Assembly: GCF_000472965.1 (NCBI RefSeq)
Contig: NZ_AXAU01000001.1
Span: 1,204,506-1,268,505, forward strand
DNA from: Bradyrhizobium murdochi
Lineage (GTDB): Bacteria > Pseudomonadota > Alphaproteobacteria > Rhizobiales > Xanthobacteraceae
Reading direction: 5' to 3'
DNA: 64,000 bases
Below the pieces are notes generated by a model. It had not been told where the DNA came from. It searched no databases and was given only the letters and a program-made list of their open reading frames with translations. A program made the position numbers and the translations under genes. Positions 34,746-43,924 of this stretch are shown here, one piece after another. The stretch's first letter is position 1; each line of letters opens with the position of its first letter.

Positions 34746-34870
34746 GTCGTCCCTGCGAAAGCAGGGACCCATAACCACAGGCCTTCGTTTTTCCGGATGC
34801 CATCAGTTATTGACACCTCCTCACCTCATGAGCGCCGCGGCGTATGGGTCCCTGCTTTCGCAGGGACGAC
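34746..34870. repeat. Palindromic repeat with 28-base arms
   Basis: Arms 34746-34773 and 34843-34870 are perfect reverse complements (outermost bases GTCGTCCCTGCG / CGCAGGGACGAC); each arm also contains an internal palindrome around GAAAGC. About 70 bases of spacer lie between. It fills the purF-SDR gap, and can act as a terminator for purF. This type is dispersed in Bradyrhizobium genomes. Confidence 0.8.
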
Positions 34871-34887
34871 GAGATCGAGCTAGTTCC

Positions 34888-35628
34888 ATGACCAAACCCC
34901 TCGCCTCCCGCATTGCGCTCGTCACCGGCGCCTCACGCGGCATCGGCTATGCCGCGGCGCTCGCGCTGGCAAAGGCCGGCGCGCACGTGGTCGCTGTCGC
35001 GCGCACACAAGGCGGCCTTGAGGAACTCGATGACGAGATCCGCAAAGACGGCGGCAGCGCCACGCTGGTGCCGCTCAACCTCACCGATTTCGATGGCATC
35101 GCGCGGCTCGGCGCGGCGCTGCATGAACGCCACGGCAAGCTCGACATTCTCGTCGGCAATGCCGGGGTTGCCGGCCCCTCCTCACCGCTCGGGCATATCG
35201 AGCTGAAGTCCTGGAACGACGTGTTCGCAGTAAACGTCACCGCTAACTTCCAGCTCATCCGCTGCATGGATCCGCTGCTCAAGATCTCGGACGCCGGCCG
35301 CGCCGTCTTCATCACTTCGGGCGCTGCCAGCAAGGCGAACGCCTATCAGGGGCCCTACGCGGCCTCGAAGGCGGCGCTGGACACGCTGGTGCGCTCCTGG
35401 GCCAACGAGACCGTGAGCACGAAACTGCGCGTCAACCTGTTCAGCCCCGGCCCGATCCGCACCCGCATGCGCGCCAGCGTCTTTCCCGGCGAAGACCCGA
35501 TGACGCTGGATACGCCGGAACAGGCGGCTGAATTCATCGTGCCGATGTGTGCGCCGGAATGGACCGAGACCGGCAAGCTCTATGACTACAAGACCCGCAC
35601 ACTGATGAGTTTTCGTCCGCCGGCTTGA
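34888..35628 (+). CDS. SDR family NAD(P)-dependent oxidoreductase
   Basis: A 246-residue classical short-chain dehydrogenase. Cofactor loop TGASRGIG at 13-20, NAG at 91-93, catalytic Ser144, Tyr157 and Lys161 (YAASK). Start placed at the ATG after the repeat; the frame is open across the repeat but that part has no similarity. Substrate unknown. Located directly after purF and the repeat in this order also in relatives, as I recall. Confidence 0.92.
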   Translation: MTKPLASRIALVTGASRGIGYAAALALAKAGAHVVAVARTQGGLEELDDEIRKDGGSATLVPLNLTDFDGIARLGAALHERHGKLDILVGNAGVAGPSSPLGHIELKSWNDVFAVNVTANFQLIRCMDPLLKISDAGRAVFITSGAASKANAYQGPYAASKAALDTLVRSWANETVSTKLRVNLFSPGPIRTRMRASVFPGEDPMTLDTPEQAAEFIVPMCAPEWTETGKLYDYKTRTLMSFRPPA

Positions 35629-35983
35629 GCATCTTACGAGCTCTCTCATTGTAGCGGCCTCATTGTAGCGGAGCGACTTGTCCATCGAAGCTTTAGCGAA
35701 GGCGGAAGCAATCCATTTCGCCGCTTGCTGAGACATGAATTCGCCAATCCCGTGCATTGCGTGAAGCTCGCCAATGACGGGTTGCTCTATGATCTGCGAT
35801 CGCATCCAGGTGTCCAGAAAGATGGAACCTTCGTTAAGGAATGGTTTTACGAAAAGGGAAAGTTCAAGCTGACGTCAGACGCGCGACGATAGGTGCATTG
35901 CCCGCGGTTTCGAGAAGGACTATCGCAAAGCCGCTGGCAGGTTCCAAAAAGAGAGCCGGCGAACAACATTTCTGGAGGAAACC
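35629..35983. other. Gap between SDR and the binding-protein gene
   Basis: About 355 bases. It holds the 13-base direct repeat near 35643-35669, the NHL remnant at 35731-35892, and then about 90 bases leading to the strong ribosome site GGAGGAAACC of the substrate-binding protein. No other gene or clear promoter was seen. Confidence 0.4.
35731..35892 (+). pseudogene. Remnant of an NHL-repeat protein
   Basis: One frame reads RHEFANPVHCVKLANDGLLY and ends GTFVKEWFYEKGKFKLTSDARR-type before a TAG at 35890. Both parts match the style of bacterial NHL beta-propeller proteins. Between them, a piece that resembles CDRIQV appears in another frame, so the repeat is shortened and shifted. No start or rest of the protein is present. 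Upstream, a 13-base direct repeat CTCATTGTAGCGG occurs at 35643-35655 and 35657-35669. Reading as NHL is from memory of the family pattern. Confidence 0.45.
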
Positions 35984-37210
35984 ATGATGACTAGGATTGC
36001 GCGGCGCTTCGCCGCTTCCGTGGCGCTTGCCGCACTCGCCCTCGCGACGCCAGCACTGGCCCAGGACAAAACCGTCAAGATCGGCGTGCTGAACGACATG
36101 TCGAGCCTCTATGCCGACATCGGCGGACCAAACTCGGTGGTCGCGGTCAAGATGGCAGTCGAGGATTCCGGTCTCCAGGCCCAGGGCTGGAAGATCGAGG
36201 TATTGAGCGGCGATCACCAGAACAAGCCCGACATCGGCGTCAACATCGCGCGTCAGTGGATCGACGCGGACAAGGTGGACGCGATCGCAGATACGCCGAA
36301 CTCCGGCGTTGCGCTCGCTGTGAGCAATCTGGTGAAGGAAAAGAACTCGGTGCTGCTCAACTCTGGCGCCGCCACCGCCGACCTCACCGGCAAGGCCTGC
36401 AATCCCAACACTATCTCCTTCACCTACGACACCTACATGCTCGCCAACGGCACCGGCAAGGCGCTCACCAAGGCCGGCGGCGACACCTGGTTCTTCCTAA
36501 CCGCCGACTACGCCTTCGGCCACGCGCTGGAGCGTGACACCGGCAATGTCGTCACCCAGACCGGCGGCAAGGTTTTGGGCGCGGTCAGGCATCCGCTCAA
36601 CACCTCGGATTTCTCCTCTTTCCTGCTGCAGGCGCAGTCCTCGAAGGCCAAGGTCATCGGCCTTGCCAATGCCGGCGGCGACACCACCAACTCGATCAAG
36701 CAGGCGGCCGAATTCGGCATCGTCCAGGGCGGCCAGAAGCTCGCCGCGCTGCTGCTCTTCATCAACGACGTGCATGCGCTCGGCCTGAAGACGGCGCAGG
36801 GCCTGACTTTCACCGAATCCTTCTACTGGGATCTCAACGACAGGACCCGCGAATGGTCGAAGCGCTTCCAGAAGCTCTCGCCCAAGGGCTCGATGCCCTC
36901 GATGACCGTCGCCGGCCTCTATGCGGAGATCCTGCATTACCTGAAAGCTATGGAAGCGCTCGGCAGCAATCCGCATGACGGCGCCAAGGTCGTCGCCAAG
37001 ATGAAGGAATTGCCGACCGACGATCCGCTGTTCGGCAAGGGCCCGCTGCGCGCCGACGGCCGCCGCCTCATTCCGGCCTATCTGTTCGAAGTGAAGAAGC
37101 CGGAAGAGTCGAAGGGACCGTGGGATTACTACAAGCAGATCGCCACGATCTCCGCGGAAGACGCCGCCAAGCCGCTCGAAGCCAGCGAGTGTCCGCTGGT
37201 GAAGAAGTGA
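35984..37210 (+). CDS. ABC transporter substrate-binding protein (Peripla_BP_6), orphan
   Basis: A 408-residue periplasmic binding protein of the Liv/amide group. Signal peptide at residues 1-27 (ASVALAALALATPALAQ). Mature part starts DKTVKIGVLNDMSSLYADIG. GGDTWFFLTADYAFGHALERD and LPTDDPLFGKG are hallmarks of a large rhizobial subgroup. It is a close paralogue of the binding protein at 53658-54875, with the same blocks in the same order. No permease or ATPase is adjacent, so it may use the Liv complex 16 kb away or another. Ligand unknown. Confidence 0.93.
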   Translation: MMTRIARRFAASVALAALALATPALAQDKTVKIGVLNDMSSLYADIGGPNSVVAVKMAVEDSGLQAQGWKIEVLSGDHQNKPDIGVNIARQWIDADKVDAIADTPNSGVALAVSNLVKEKNSVLLNSGAATADLTGKACNPNTISFTYDTYMLANGTGKALTKAGGDTWFFLTADYAFGHALERDTGNVVTQTGGKVLGAVRHPLNTSDFSSFLLQAQSSKAKVIGLANAGGDTTNSIKQAAEFGIVQGGQKLAALLLFINDVHALGLKTAQGLTFTESFYWDLNDRTREWSKRFQKLSPKGSMPSMTVAGLYAEILHYLKAMEALGSNPHDGAKVVAKMKELPTDDPLFGKGPLRADGRRLIPAYLFEVKKPEESKGPWDYYKQIATISAEDAAKPLEASECPLVKK

Positions 37211-37221
37211 CGGCCGAAGGC

Positions 37222-37305
37222 CGTCATCCCGGAATGGTGCGCTAGCACCATATCCGGGATCTCGAGATTCCGGGCCTGGTGCTAACGCACCATCCCGGAA
37301 TGACG
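37222..37305. repeat. Palindromic intergenic repeat (CGTCATCCCGG type)
   Basis: Begins CGTCATCCCGGAATGG and ends with the near reverse complement CCATCCCGGAATGACG. The middle has the palindromic core GATCTCGAGATT. It lies just after the binding-protein stop and may end its transcript. It shares the core and ends with the repeat at 45416-45497. Confidence 0.75.
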
Positions 37306-37342
37306 AAGCACAACGAGCGGCGGGTTACGCCTTCGGCTCCCC

Positions 37343-38584
37343 CTACTTTTTCAACGTCCGCCACGCAATCAACAGCGCGAGCCCCAACAGCGCTGCCGCC
37401 AGCAGGAACGGCGCGCCCGGCAATTTCACCGGCGCCTGGTCGCCGATGAAATAGGCAAAGGTCAGCGTGAACAGGAACGGTCCCGCCATCTGGGCGATGC
37501 TGTTGACGCTGTTGGTCGCGCCCTGCAACTGGCCCTGCTGATCCGGTGCAACGAGCTGCGTCGTCAGGGCCTGGATCGCCGCGCCTGCCACGCCCCACAG
37601 CGCCATTACGGGAATGCCGGTCCAGAACAACGGCCCGGTGGGGGCCGCGCCATAGATGAAGAATCCCAGCCCGCCGGAAGCGAGCCCGAGCAACAGCGCA
37701 CGGCGCTCGCCGAGACGCGTGACGATCGGCCCGACGCCCGCGCCCTGCACCACCATGGCGCAGACGCCCACCAACGCCAGCGTAAGCCCCACCGTTGTCG
37801 TGTCCCAGCCATACCGATAGGTGGCGTAGAGCACGAAGGTGGAAGGCAGCACCACATGCGCGACCTGGCCAAAGAAATTCGCCAGCGACAAGCCAGCGAG
37901 AATCCGGTTGGAACGCAGCAAGTGCAGCGCACCGAGCGGACTGGCGCTCTTCCAGCGGAACGGCGCGCGCCGGTCCTGCGGCAGCGACTCGGGGAGGATC
38001 AGCCAGCCATATAGCGCGTTCGCAAAGCTCAAGCCCGCCGCGACCCAGAACGGCAGACGCGGATCCATGCCGCCGAGCAGGCCGCCGATGGCGGGACCGA
38101 GAATAAACCCGGCGCCGAACGCGGCGCCGATCTTGCCGAACACCGCGGCACGCCGTTCCGGCGGAGTCACATCGGCGATGTAGGCAAAAGCCGTGGAAAT
38201 GCTGGCCGAGGTGATGCCTGAGATCACCCGGCCGATGAACAGCCAGGTCAGCGACGGCGCCAGCGCCATCAACACGTAATCCAGCGCCAGTCCGAAATTC
38301 GATAGCAACACCACCGGCCGGCGGCCGAAGCGGTCCGAGAGCGCGCCAAGGATCGGCGAGAACAGGAACTGCATCAGCGCCCACGCGGTGCCGAACAGGC
38401 CGAAGATCCGTGCCGCCGTCGCGGTGTCGTTGTCGACAAAACTCTCCACGATCTTGGGCAGGATCGGCAGGATCAGGCCGAGCGCGAGCATGTCGAGCAG
38501 GATGGTGACGAAAATGAAGGCCGCCGCGCCGCTGCGTACCGGCGGCCTATCGTCGGCAGCAGCGGTGGACGGCTGTTCGCTCAT
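37343..38584 (-). CDS. MFS transporter, TetA-like
   Basis: A 413-residue 12-helix major facilitator. Motif A is [14 protein letters not shown] in the loop between helices 2 and 3; helix 5 has the motif C-like [14 protein letters not shown]. Similar in layout to TetA drug:proton antiporters, but no tetR lies beside it. ATG overlaps the stop of der by four bases, so translation is coupled. Drug or metabolite efflux; substrate unknown. Confidence 0.9.
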   Translation of the reverse strand: MSEQPSTAAADDRPPVRSGAAAFIFVTILLDMLALGLILPILPKIVESFVDNDTATAARIFGLFGTAWALMQFLFSPILGALSDRFGRRPVVLLSNFGLALDYVLMALAPSLTWLFIGRVISGITSASISTAFAYIADVTPPERRAAVFGKIGAAFGAGFILGPAIGGLLGGMDPRLPFWVAAGLSFANALYGWLILPESLPQDRRAPFRWKSASPLGALHLLRSNRILAGLSLANFFGQVAHVVLPSTFVLYATYRYGWDTTTVGLTLALVGVCAMVVQGAGVGPIVTRLGERRALLLGLASGGLGFFIYGAAPTGPLFWTGIPVMALWGVAGAAIQALTTQLVAPDQQGQLQGATNSVNSIAQMAGPFLFTLTFAYFIGDQAPVKLPGAPFLLAAALLGLALLIAWRTLKK

Positions 38585-39963
38585 GAGGGCCGCTTGCGCT
38601 TGTGCGCGAACGGATTGGCCTTTTCGCGCAGCGTGATGCGGATCGGCGTGCCCGGCAGGTCAAAAGCCTCGCGCAGGCTGTTGGTGAGATAGCGCAAGTA
38701 GGATTGCGGCACGGCGTCCGCGCGCGAGCAGAACAGCACGAAGCTCGGCGGGCGTCCCTTGGTCTGCGTGATGTAGTTCAGCTTCAGCCGGCGGCCCGAC
38801 ACTGCGGGCGGCGGGTTGGCATCGACTGCCTGCTCGAACCAGCGATTGAGCGCGGCCGTGGGCACGCGCTTGTTCCAGACCGCGTAGGCATCCTGGATTG
38901 CGGTCATCAGCCGATCGATGCCCTCACCCAGCAAGCCGGACACAGCGACGATGGGGACGCCTTTCACCTGCGGCAGCCAATGATCGGCATCGCGGCGCAG
39001 CGCCGAAATCAGATGCGGCTTGCGCTCCATCAAATCCCATTTGTTGACCGCCAGCACGATCGCCCGCCCCTCGCGCTCGATCAGATCGGCGATGCGCAAA
39101 TCCTGTTCCTCGAACCGGTTCTGCGCATCCATCATCATCACGACGACTTCGGCAAAGCGCACGGCGCGCAGCGCGTCAGCTACCGACAGCTTCTCCAGCT
39201 TCTCCTCGATCCGCGAGCGCCGCCTTAAGCCCGCGGTATCGAACACGCGAAAGTCGCGCCCCTGCCAGGTGATCTCCACCGAAATGGAATCGCGGGTGGT
39301 GCCCGCCTCGGCGCTGGTCAACAGCCGCTCCTCGCCGAGCAGATGATTGATCAGCGTCGACTTGCCGGCATTGGGGCGGCCGACGATGGCGACGCGGATC
39401 GGACGCTGGGCGAGATCCTCGTCCGATACGATATCGTCGTCGTCGAACTCTTCCCGCGCTTCAGCCGGCTCCGGCATCAGGGCGGCGAGTGCGTCGTAGA
39501 GATCGCTCATGCCCTCGCCATGCTCAGCTGAAATCTGCACGGGATCGCCGAGCCCCAGCGCGTAGGATTCCATCGCGCCGATTTCGCCGTGCTTGCCCTC
39601 GCTCTTGTTGGCGACCAGCACCACCGGCTTGTTGGCGCGGCGCGCGAAATCGGCAAAGGCGCGATCGTTCGGCGTCAGGCCGGCACGGGCGTCGATCACG
39701 AACATCAACGCATCGGCCAGGCCGATCGCGGCTTCGGTCTGCTCCTGCATTCGTGCCGTGAGCGAGCCCTTGGCGCCCTCGTCGAGACCTGCGGTATCGA
39801 TCACAGTGAATTCGAGATCGCCAAGACGTGCGCTTCCCTCGCGGCGGTCGCGGGTGACGCCGGGCTCGTCGTCCACCAGCGCGAGCTTCTGCCCGACCAG
39901 CCGGTTGAACAGCGTCGACTTGCCGACGTTGGGCCGGCCGATGATGGCGATCGTAAAGGACAT
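38581..39963 (-). CDS. der: Ribosome-associated GTPase Der
   Basis: A 460-residue double GTPase needed for 50S assembly. G1 motifs [12 protein letters not shown] (residues 8-19) and [12 protein letters not shown] (about 193-204), two DTAG motifs, two NKxD motifs (NKSE in the first, NKWD in the second), and a C-terminal KH-like domain ([19 protein letters not shown]). NKSE in place of NKxD in the first domain is common in the family. Overlaps the MFS gene by four bases; a hairpin lies upstream. Confidence 0.97.
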   Translation of the reverse strand: MSFTIAIIGRPNVGKSTLFNRLVGQKLALVDDEPGVTRDRREGSARLGDLEFTVIDTAGLDEGAKGSLTARMQEQTEAAIGLADALMFVIDARAGLTPNDRAFADFARRANKPVVLVANKSEGKHGEIGAMESYALGLGDPVQISAEHGEGMSDLYDALAALMPEPAEAREEFDDDDIVSDEDLAQRPIRVAIVGRPNAGKSTLINHLLGEERLLTSAEAGTTRDSISVEITWQGRDFRVFDTAGLRRRSRIEEKLEKLSVADALRAVRFAEVVVMMMDAQNRFEEQDLRIADLIEREGRAIVLAVNKWDLMERKPHLISALRRDADHWLPQVKGVPIVAVSGLLGEGIDRLMTAIQDAYAVWNKRVPTAALNRWFEQAVDANPPPAVSGRRLKLNYITQTKGRPPSFVLFCSRADAVPQSYLRYLTNSLREAFDLPGTPIRITLREKANPFAHKRKRPS

Positions 39964-39974
39964 AAATGACCCAA

Positions 39975-39995
39975 ACGCCCTTTTTTGAAGGGCGT
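39975..39995 (-). terminator. Hairpin between the lipoprotein gene and der
   Basis: ACGCCCTT (39975-39982) and AAGGGCGT (39988-39995) around a TTTTG loop. On the transcribed minus strand the stem is followed by TTGGG, so it is at best a partial terminator or an attenuator ahead of der. Confidence 0.35.
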
Positions 39996-40018
39996 GTCAA
40001 TCGAACGAAAACAACAAA

Positions 40019-40552
40019 TCAGCGCGAGAAACTGCCGCTCGGCATCGGAGCCGGGAAAGCCGATTGTTGCGAGGATTGCGCGGGCGGGGCCGCTTGATCG
40101 GGCGGTGGAGCCGTGGTGCGCTTGCGCACGATCTTGGCCGGCTTGGGCGCCGGCGGCGCTGCGGCGGTGCTGCCCTCTTCCTCGGGCGCGGCGTCGGGAT
40201 CCGCAGCGGCGGGTGCGGCAGCCTGCTTGCCCTTGGACTTCGCGCCACGCTTCGACTTGGGCTCTTCGGGCGGAGGGGCTGCAGCCGCTACCGCGTTAGG
40301 ATCAACTTGCTGGTTGGCGCCCTTGTAGAGATCCTTCGGCACGCCCTGCTCAAGGCCCGGCACACCGTCGGGGAACACCGGCTTGCGCTCACCGGGCAGC
40401 TTTTTCTTGGTATCGAGGAAGTCGAGCAGATCGGTGGGATCGAAATTGCCCAAGCCGCCACCGCCGCAGCCTGCCAGTGCGCCGGAAAGCGCGACGAGAA
40501 TGGCGGCTGCGATCAAACGTTGCGGGCGGCGCATGGTCGGTTTCCCACTCAA
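40019..40552 (-). CDS. Proline-rich lipoprotein between TPR protein and der
   Basis: A 177-residue lipoprotein. The signal ends with lipobox LAGC at Cys29, followed by GGGGLGNF. Residues 33-75 are conserved-looking (DPTDLLDFLDTKKKLPGERK, PVFPDGVPGLEQGVPKDLYKG), the rest is an Ala/Pro/Lys-rich disordered tail with a second copy of basic KSKRGAKSKGK. GTG at 40552 has GGAGG 9 bases upstream; an ATG at 40534 is possible. In gammaproteobacteria BamB holds this place between YfgM and Der; here it is a much shorter, unrelated protein. Confidence 0.8.
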   Translation of the reverse strand: MSGKPTMRRPQRLIAAAILVALSGALAGCGGGGLGNFDPTDLLDFLDTKKKLPGERKPVFPDGVPGLEQGVPKDLYKGANQQVDPNAVAAAAPPPEEPKSKRGAKSKGKQAAAPAAADPDAAPEEEGSTAAAPPAPKPAKIVRKRTTAPPPDQAAPPAQSSQQSAFPAPMPSGSFSR

Positions 40553-40563
40553 CTCGTCCTCCG

Positions 40564-41217
40564 TCAGCTCTTCGCGACCGGCGGCAGCAAGGCCTGCAGC
40601 GCTTCGGCACGCGAACGCAGGCTCGGCGGCGTCTCGCCGTCATTGGCGATCATGTCCAGCCATTGCCGCGTCGCTGCGGCATCATTGGCGCGCCAGGCCG
40701 ATAGCGCCAGCAATTCGCGCGCGGTGTGGCGGAACGTGGCGCCCGGCGCAGCGGCGGCTTCGAGGCGTTCTTTCATGTTGGGATAGCTGGTGCTTTCCAA
40801 CAGCAACTGGGCCGCGCGAATCCGCGCGAGGTCCTGCTCGGCGACACCGACGCTGCGGTCAGCGGCAATCTCGTCGAACATCTTTGCCGCCGCCTGCGCA
40901 TCGCGGTTGGCAACCTCCGCCGCCAGGCGCAACCGCGCCAGCACGCGGTAGCCGAACGGCGCCTTCGCAACGAGATCGGCGAACGCCGCTTCGGCCTCGG
41001 CGTGCTTGTTGGCTTCCGAAAGCTCGACCGCCTTGTCGAACGCCGCCCCTGCCGCGGCCGCCTTCTTGGACTCCAGATACTGGTAGCCGCGCCAGCCGCC
41101 CACGGCGGCGATGATCAAAATCAGGCCGGCGATGATCAGAAGCGAATACCGGTCCCACAGCTTTTTGAGCTGCTCGCGACGGACCTCCTCGTCTACTTCA
41201 TCAAATAATTCAGACAC
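40564..41217 (-). CDS. YfgM-like tetratricopeptide membrane protein
   Basis: A 217-residue protein with one membrane segment at about 25-42 (LLIIAGLILIIAAVGGWRGY) after a short acidic cytoplasmic start (SELFDEVDEEVRREQ), and a periplasmic TPR-like helical domain of the TPR_21 type. E. coli YfgM helps periplasmic chaperones next to the Sec translocon. Leads the TPR-lipoprotein-der-MFS run on the minus strand. Confidence 0.9.
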   Translation of the reverse strand: MSELFDEVDEEVRREQLKKLWDRYSLLIIAGLILIIAAVGGWRGYQYLESKKAAAAGAAFDKAVELSEANKHAEAEAAFADLVAKAPFGYRVLARLRLAAEVANRDAQAAAKMFDEIAADRSVGVAEQDLARIRAAQLLLESTSYPNMKERLEAAAAPGATFRHTARELLALSAWRANDAAATRQWLDMIANDGETPPSLRSRAEALQALLPPVAKS

Positions 41218-41456
41218 TTAAAGATATCCCATCCCCGGGGAACTGCTGCTTCGGCGGCAGTATCGCGCGCCCGATCCCGCATCGCCGGGGCGTAGCCTAT
41301 TGATATGGCGGTGGCAAGGCAAAGCGAGGCGGATCAAAGTGTTAACAGCGGCTCCCAACCGCCTCCGAAATCGGCTGGCAATGTTGACATTGCCGTTCAA
41401 AGTTTGGCGTAATCCCGGCCGCTTCCCTTGTCGATCCGTACTTTTTCAGGTGTTTC

Positions 41457-42317
41457 ATGCCTCGCCACGCGCTGGTTTCGATGCTGCTTGCCCTCGGCCT
41501 GGTGCCTCTGGCGGCCGCAGCGTCACTGGCCGACGACTTCAAGCCGAAAGCGCCCGAGACGGCATTCTCGGGCAAGCTGCGCCCCGACATTTTGGGTATC
41601 TCGACCGAATCGAACGCCGAATCCGCCCGCGCCATTTTTGATTCGCTGTTCAAGGGCCGGACCGACACCAAGACCGACATCCAGCAGCAGAAGTTCGGCG
41701 GTGCCAGCTACGTCGCCGCCTTGAATTTCAGCCTACCCGCCGGTTCGAAACAGAACGGCGAGATGCTCTCGACCAGCTTCTCCTCGCCCGCGAGCGCCAA
41801 CCGCGCCTATTTCGTTGCCCGCAACCTGACCTTCGCACCGGACCAGCAGCCGTCGAAGGCAGACATGATCAAGGAGATCATGGGCAAATACGGCGTGCCG
41901 ACCATCGTCGGCGATCAGCATCTGTACTACATCTATCGCAAGGGCTCGATCATGTCGGTCGGCGGCAAGTACAAGGAAGCGACTGCGCTCGAGGCCATCG
42001 GCAAGCCGCTCGACCCAAGGGCCGCCGTCAAGCTCAACGGCGACACCGTGCGTGGCAGTTGCGTGGCGGTCGTCAAGCGCGCCCAGACCAAAGCCAAGGA
42101 ACCGGGCGCCATGCTGACCGAGGCCAAGGGCGCGAACTGCGATGGCGTGTTGAGTGTGCAGCTCGTTCCGGGCACGCTGGCCGACCGCGTCGGTATCGCG
42201 CAATTCACCCTGCTGGACGTCAAGCAACTCGTCAGCGCCGCCGCGATCGACAGTGCCGCGCTCGCCGCCGGGCCAAGCGGGAGCGCGATGCCCAAAGGCA
42301 GCGCGCCGAAGCTCTAA
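41457..42317 (+). CDS. Secreted protein of unknown function
   Basis: A 286-residue protein with a signal peptide at about 1-25 (ALVSMLLALGLVPLAAAAS). The mature part repeats the pattern of a mixed alpha/beta domain (SANRAYFVARNLTFAPDQQP, GVPTIVGDQHLYYIYRKGSI) and has two cysteines near residues 202 and 223. No domain recognised. It ends in a four-base tail-to-tail overlap with the acyl-CoA synthetase. Divergent from yfgM. Confidence 0.75.
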   Translation: MPRHALVSMLLALGLVPLAAAASLADDFKPKAPETAFSGKLRPDILGISTESNAESARAIFDSLFKGRTDTKTDIQQQKFGGASYVAALNFSLPAGSKQNGEMLSTSFSSPASANRAYFVARNLTFAPDQQPSKADMIKEIMGKYGVPTIVGDQHLYYIYRKGSIMSVGGKYKEATALEAIGKPLDPRAAVKLNGDTVRGSCVAVVKRAQTKAKEPGAMLTEAKGANCDGVLSVQLVPGTLADRVGIAQFTLLDVKQLVSAAAIDSAALAAGPSGSAMPKGSAPKL

Positions 42318-43909
42318 GCCGCCGTGAAAGCCTCGCGGAGCTGCCGCTTCATCACCTTGCCGTTGGCGTTGCGCGGCAATGGGTCCGTCCGCAGATCCAT
42401 GGTTTCCGGCACCTTGTAATCCGACAGCCGCTCGGCGCACCAGGTGCGCAGCGCCTCACCGCTGACGGCATTCCGCGTCACGACGACGGCATGCACGCGC
42501 TCCCCGAGCACCGGGCACGGCTTTGCGATGATCGCGCTCTCGACCACGTCGGGATGGCCTGCAAGCACCGACTCGACCTCGGCGGAATAGATCTTGAGCC
42601 CGCCGCGGTTGATCATGTCCTTCTGACGATCGAACACGCGCACGAAATTCTCTTCGTCGATCGAACCGAGATCGCCGGAATGCCAGAAGCCGGCCGTAAA
42701 ACTCTCCGCCGTCGCCTTCGGATTGTTCCAGTAGCCCTTGATGACGGACCCGCCGTGAATCCAGATTTCGCCGATCTCGCCGCGCGGCAGTTCGCGGCCC
42801 TCGGCATCCATCACGACGATCTGCGCGCCGGGACAGGGCAAGCCGACACTGTCGATGTGGCTGGCGGTCAATTCGCCCGGCATCATGGTCGAGGGCGACG
42901 TGGTCTCGGTCGCGCCGTAGCAATTCATCAGCTTCAGGCCGGGAATCTTGGCATCGAGTTTCTCAATGGTGGCGATCGGCATCGGCGCGCCGCCAAAGCC
43001 CCCGATCCGCCAGCTCGACAGATCGTAGCTGTCGAAATCCGGCTGCAGCAGGCAGAGATTGTACATCGCCGGCACCATCACGGTGTAGGTGACCCGCTCA
43101 CGCGCGGCCAACTTCAAATATTCCGCCGCCTTGAACTCCGCCATGATGATCAGCGCGCCTGCGCAACGGACCATGGTCATGACATTGGCGACCACGCCCG
43201 TGACGTGCCCGAGCGGCACGGCAGCGATCGAGCGGTCCGCTTCGGTAAGCTTCATGCATGATACGAACACCATGGCCGAATGAATGATGGTGCAATGGGC
43301 GAGCATCGCGCCCTTTGGCCGCCCCGTGGTGCCCGACGTATAGAGGATCATGGCAGTGTCCTCTTCGCCGACCTCGATTGGTGCGGCCAGCGGCGCGTTG
43401 TCAGCGAGTTCGGAAAAGCGCGAAACTCGCGGGTCGTCGTCGACAACAATCCTGCGCATCACATCGGGGATATCGCCCGCATCGGGCACACGATCGGCCA
43501 AGGCCGCCTCGTGGATCAGGAGCTTTGCTCCGCAATCGGTGAGCACATAGGCGATCTCAGGCTTTTGCTGGCGAATCGAAAGCAGCACCGTCACCAGCCC
43601 GGCATGGGCCGCACCCAGCATCGTCAGCACGAATTCGATTCTATTGCCGAGCAATAGCGCGACGCGGTCGCCGCGCTGCAGGCCGAGTTTTTGAAATCCT
43701 GCTGCGATTTGCGCCGATCGCTGCGCGACCTCGCGCCATGTCATTCGCGTAGCGCCGCAGACCAGTGCCTCGCCGTCCGGGTTGGTCGCAACCGCTTCGG
43801 CCACCATCGCCGAAATGCTCTTGGGCCGTTCACAAAAGACCGGAACGATTCGATCGCCAAAGCGCGGCTCGAGCCGCATCGCCGGGATAGAGTGCTGCGA
43901 CCAGTCCAT
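42314..43909 (-). CDS. Acyl-CoA synthetase (AMP-binding)
   Basis: A 531-residue ANL-family adenylating enzyme. P-loop-like YTSGTTGRPKGAM near 191, NCYGATETTSPS, the SGDLG hinge region and GLKIYSAEVE, and the C-terminal catalytic lysine in NANGKVMKR. Likely a medium- or long-chain fatty acid or aromatic acid CoA ligase; substrate not readable. It follows panB with a 15-base gap, so NnrU-PanB-ligase may be one operon. Confidence 0.92.
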   Translation of the reverse strand: MDWSQHSIPAMRLEPRFGDRIVPVFCERPKSISAMVAEAVATNPDGEALVCGATRMTWREVAQRSAQIAAGFQKLGLQRGDRVALLLGNRIEFVLTMLGAAHAGLVTVLLSIRQQKPEIAYVLTDCGAKLLIHEAALADRVPDAGDIPDVMRRIVVDDDPRVSRFSELADNAPLAAPIEVGEEDTAMILYTSGTTGRPKGAMLAHCTIIHSAMVFVSCMKLTEADRSIAAVPLGHVTGVVANVMTMVRCAGALIIMAEFKAAEYLKLAARERVTYTVMVPAMYNLCLLQPDFDSYDLSSWRIGGFGGAPMPIATIEKLDAKIPGLKLMNCYGATETTSPSTMMPGELTASHIDSVGLPCPGAQIVVMDAEGRELPRGEIGEIWIHGGSVIKGYWNNPKATAESFTAGFWHSGDLGSIDEENFVRVFDRQKDMINRGGLKIYSAEVESVLAGHPDVVESAIIAKPCPVLGERVHAVVVTRNAVSGEALRTWCAERLSDYKVPETMDLRTDPLPRNANGKVMKRQLREAFTAA

Positions 43910-43924
43910 GGATGGCGCGCCCCG

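Noticed and set aside
34744..34887. N-terminal extension of the SDR into the palindromic repeat
   Set aside because: The SDR fold begins at the ATG 34888; the extension only translates the repeat.
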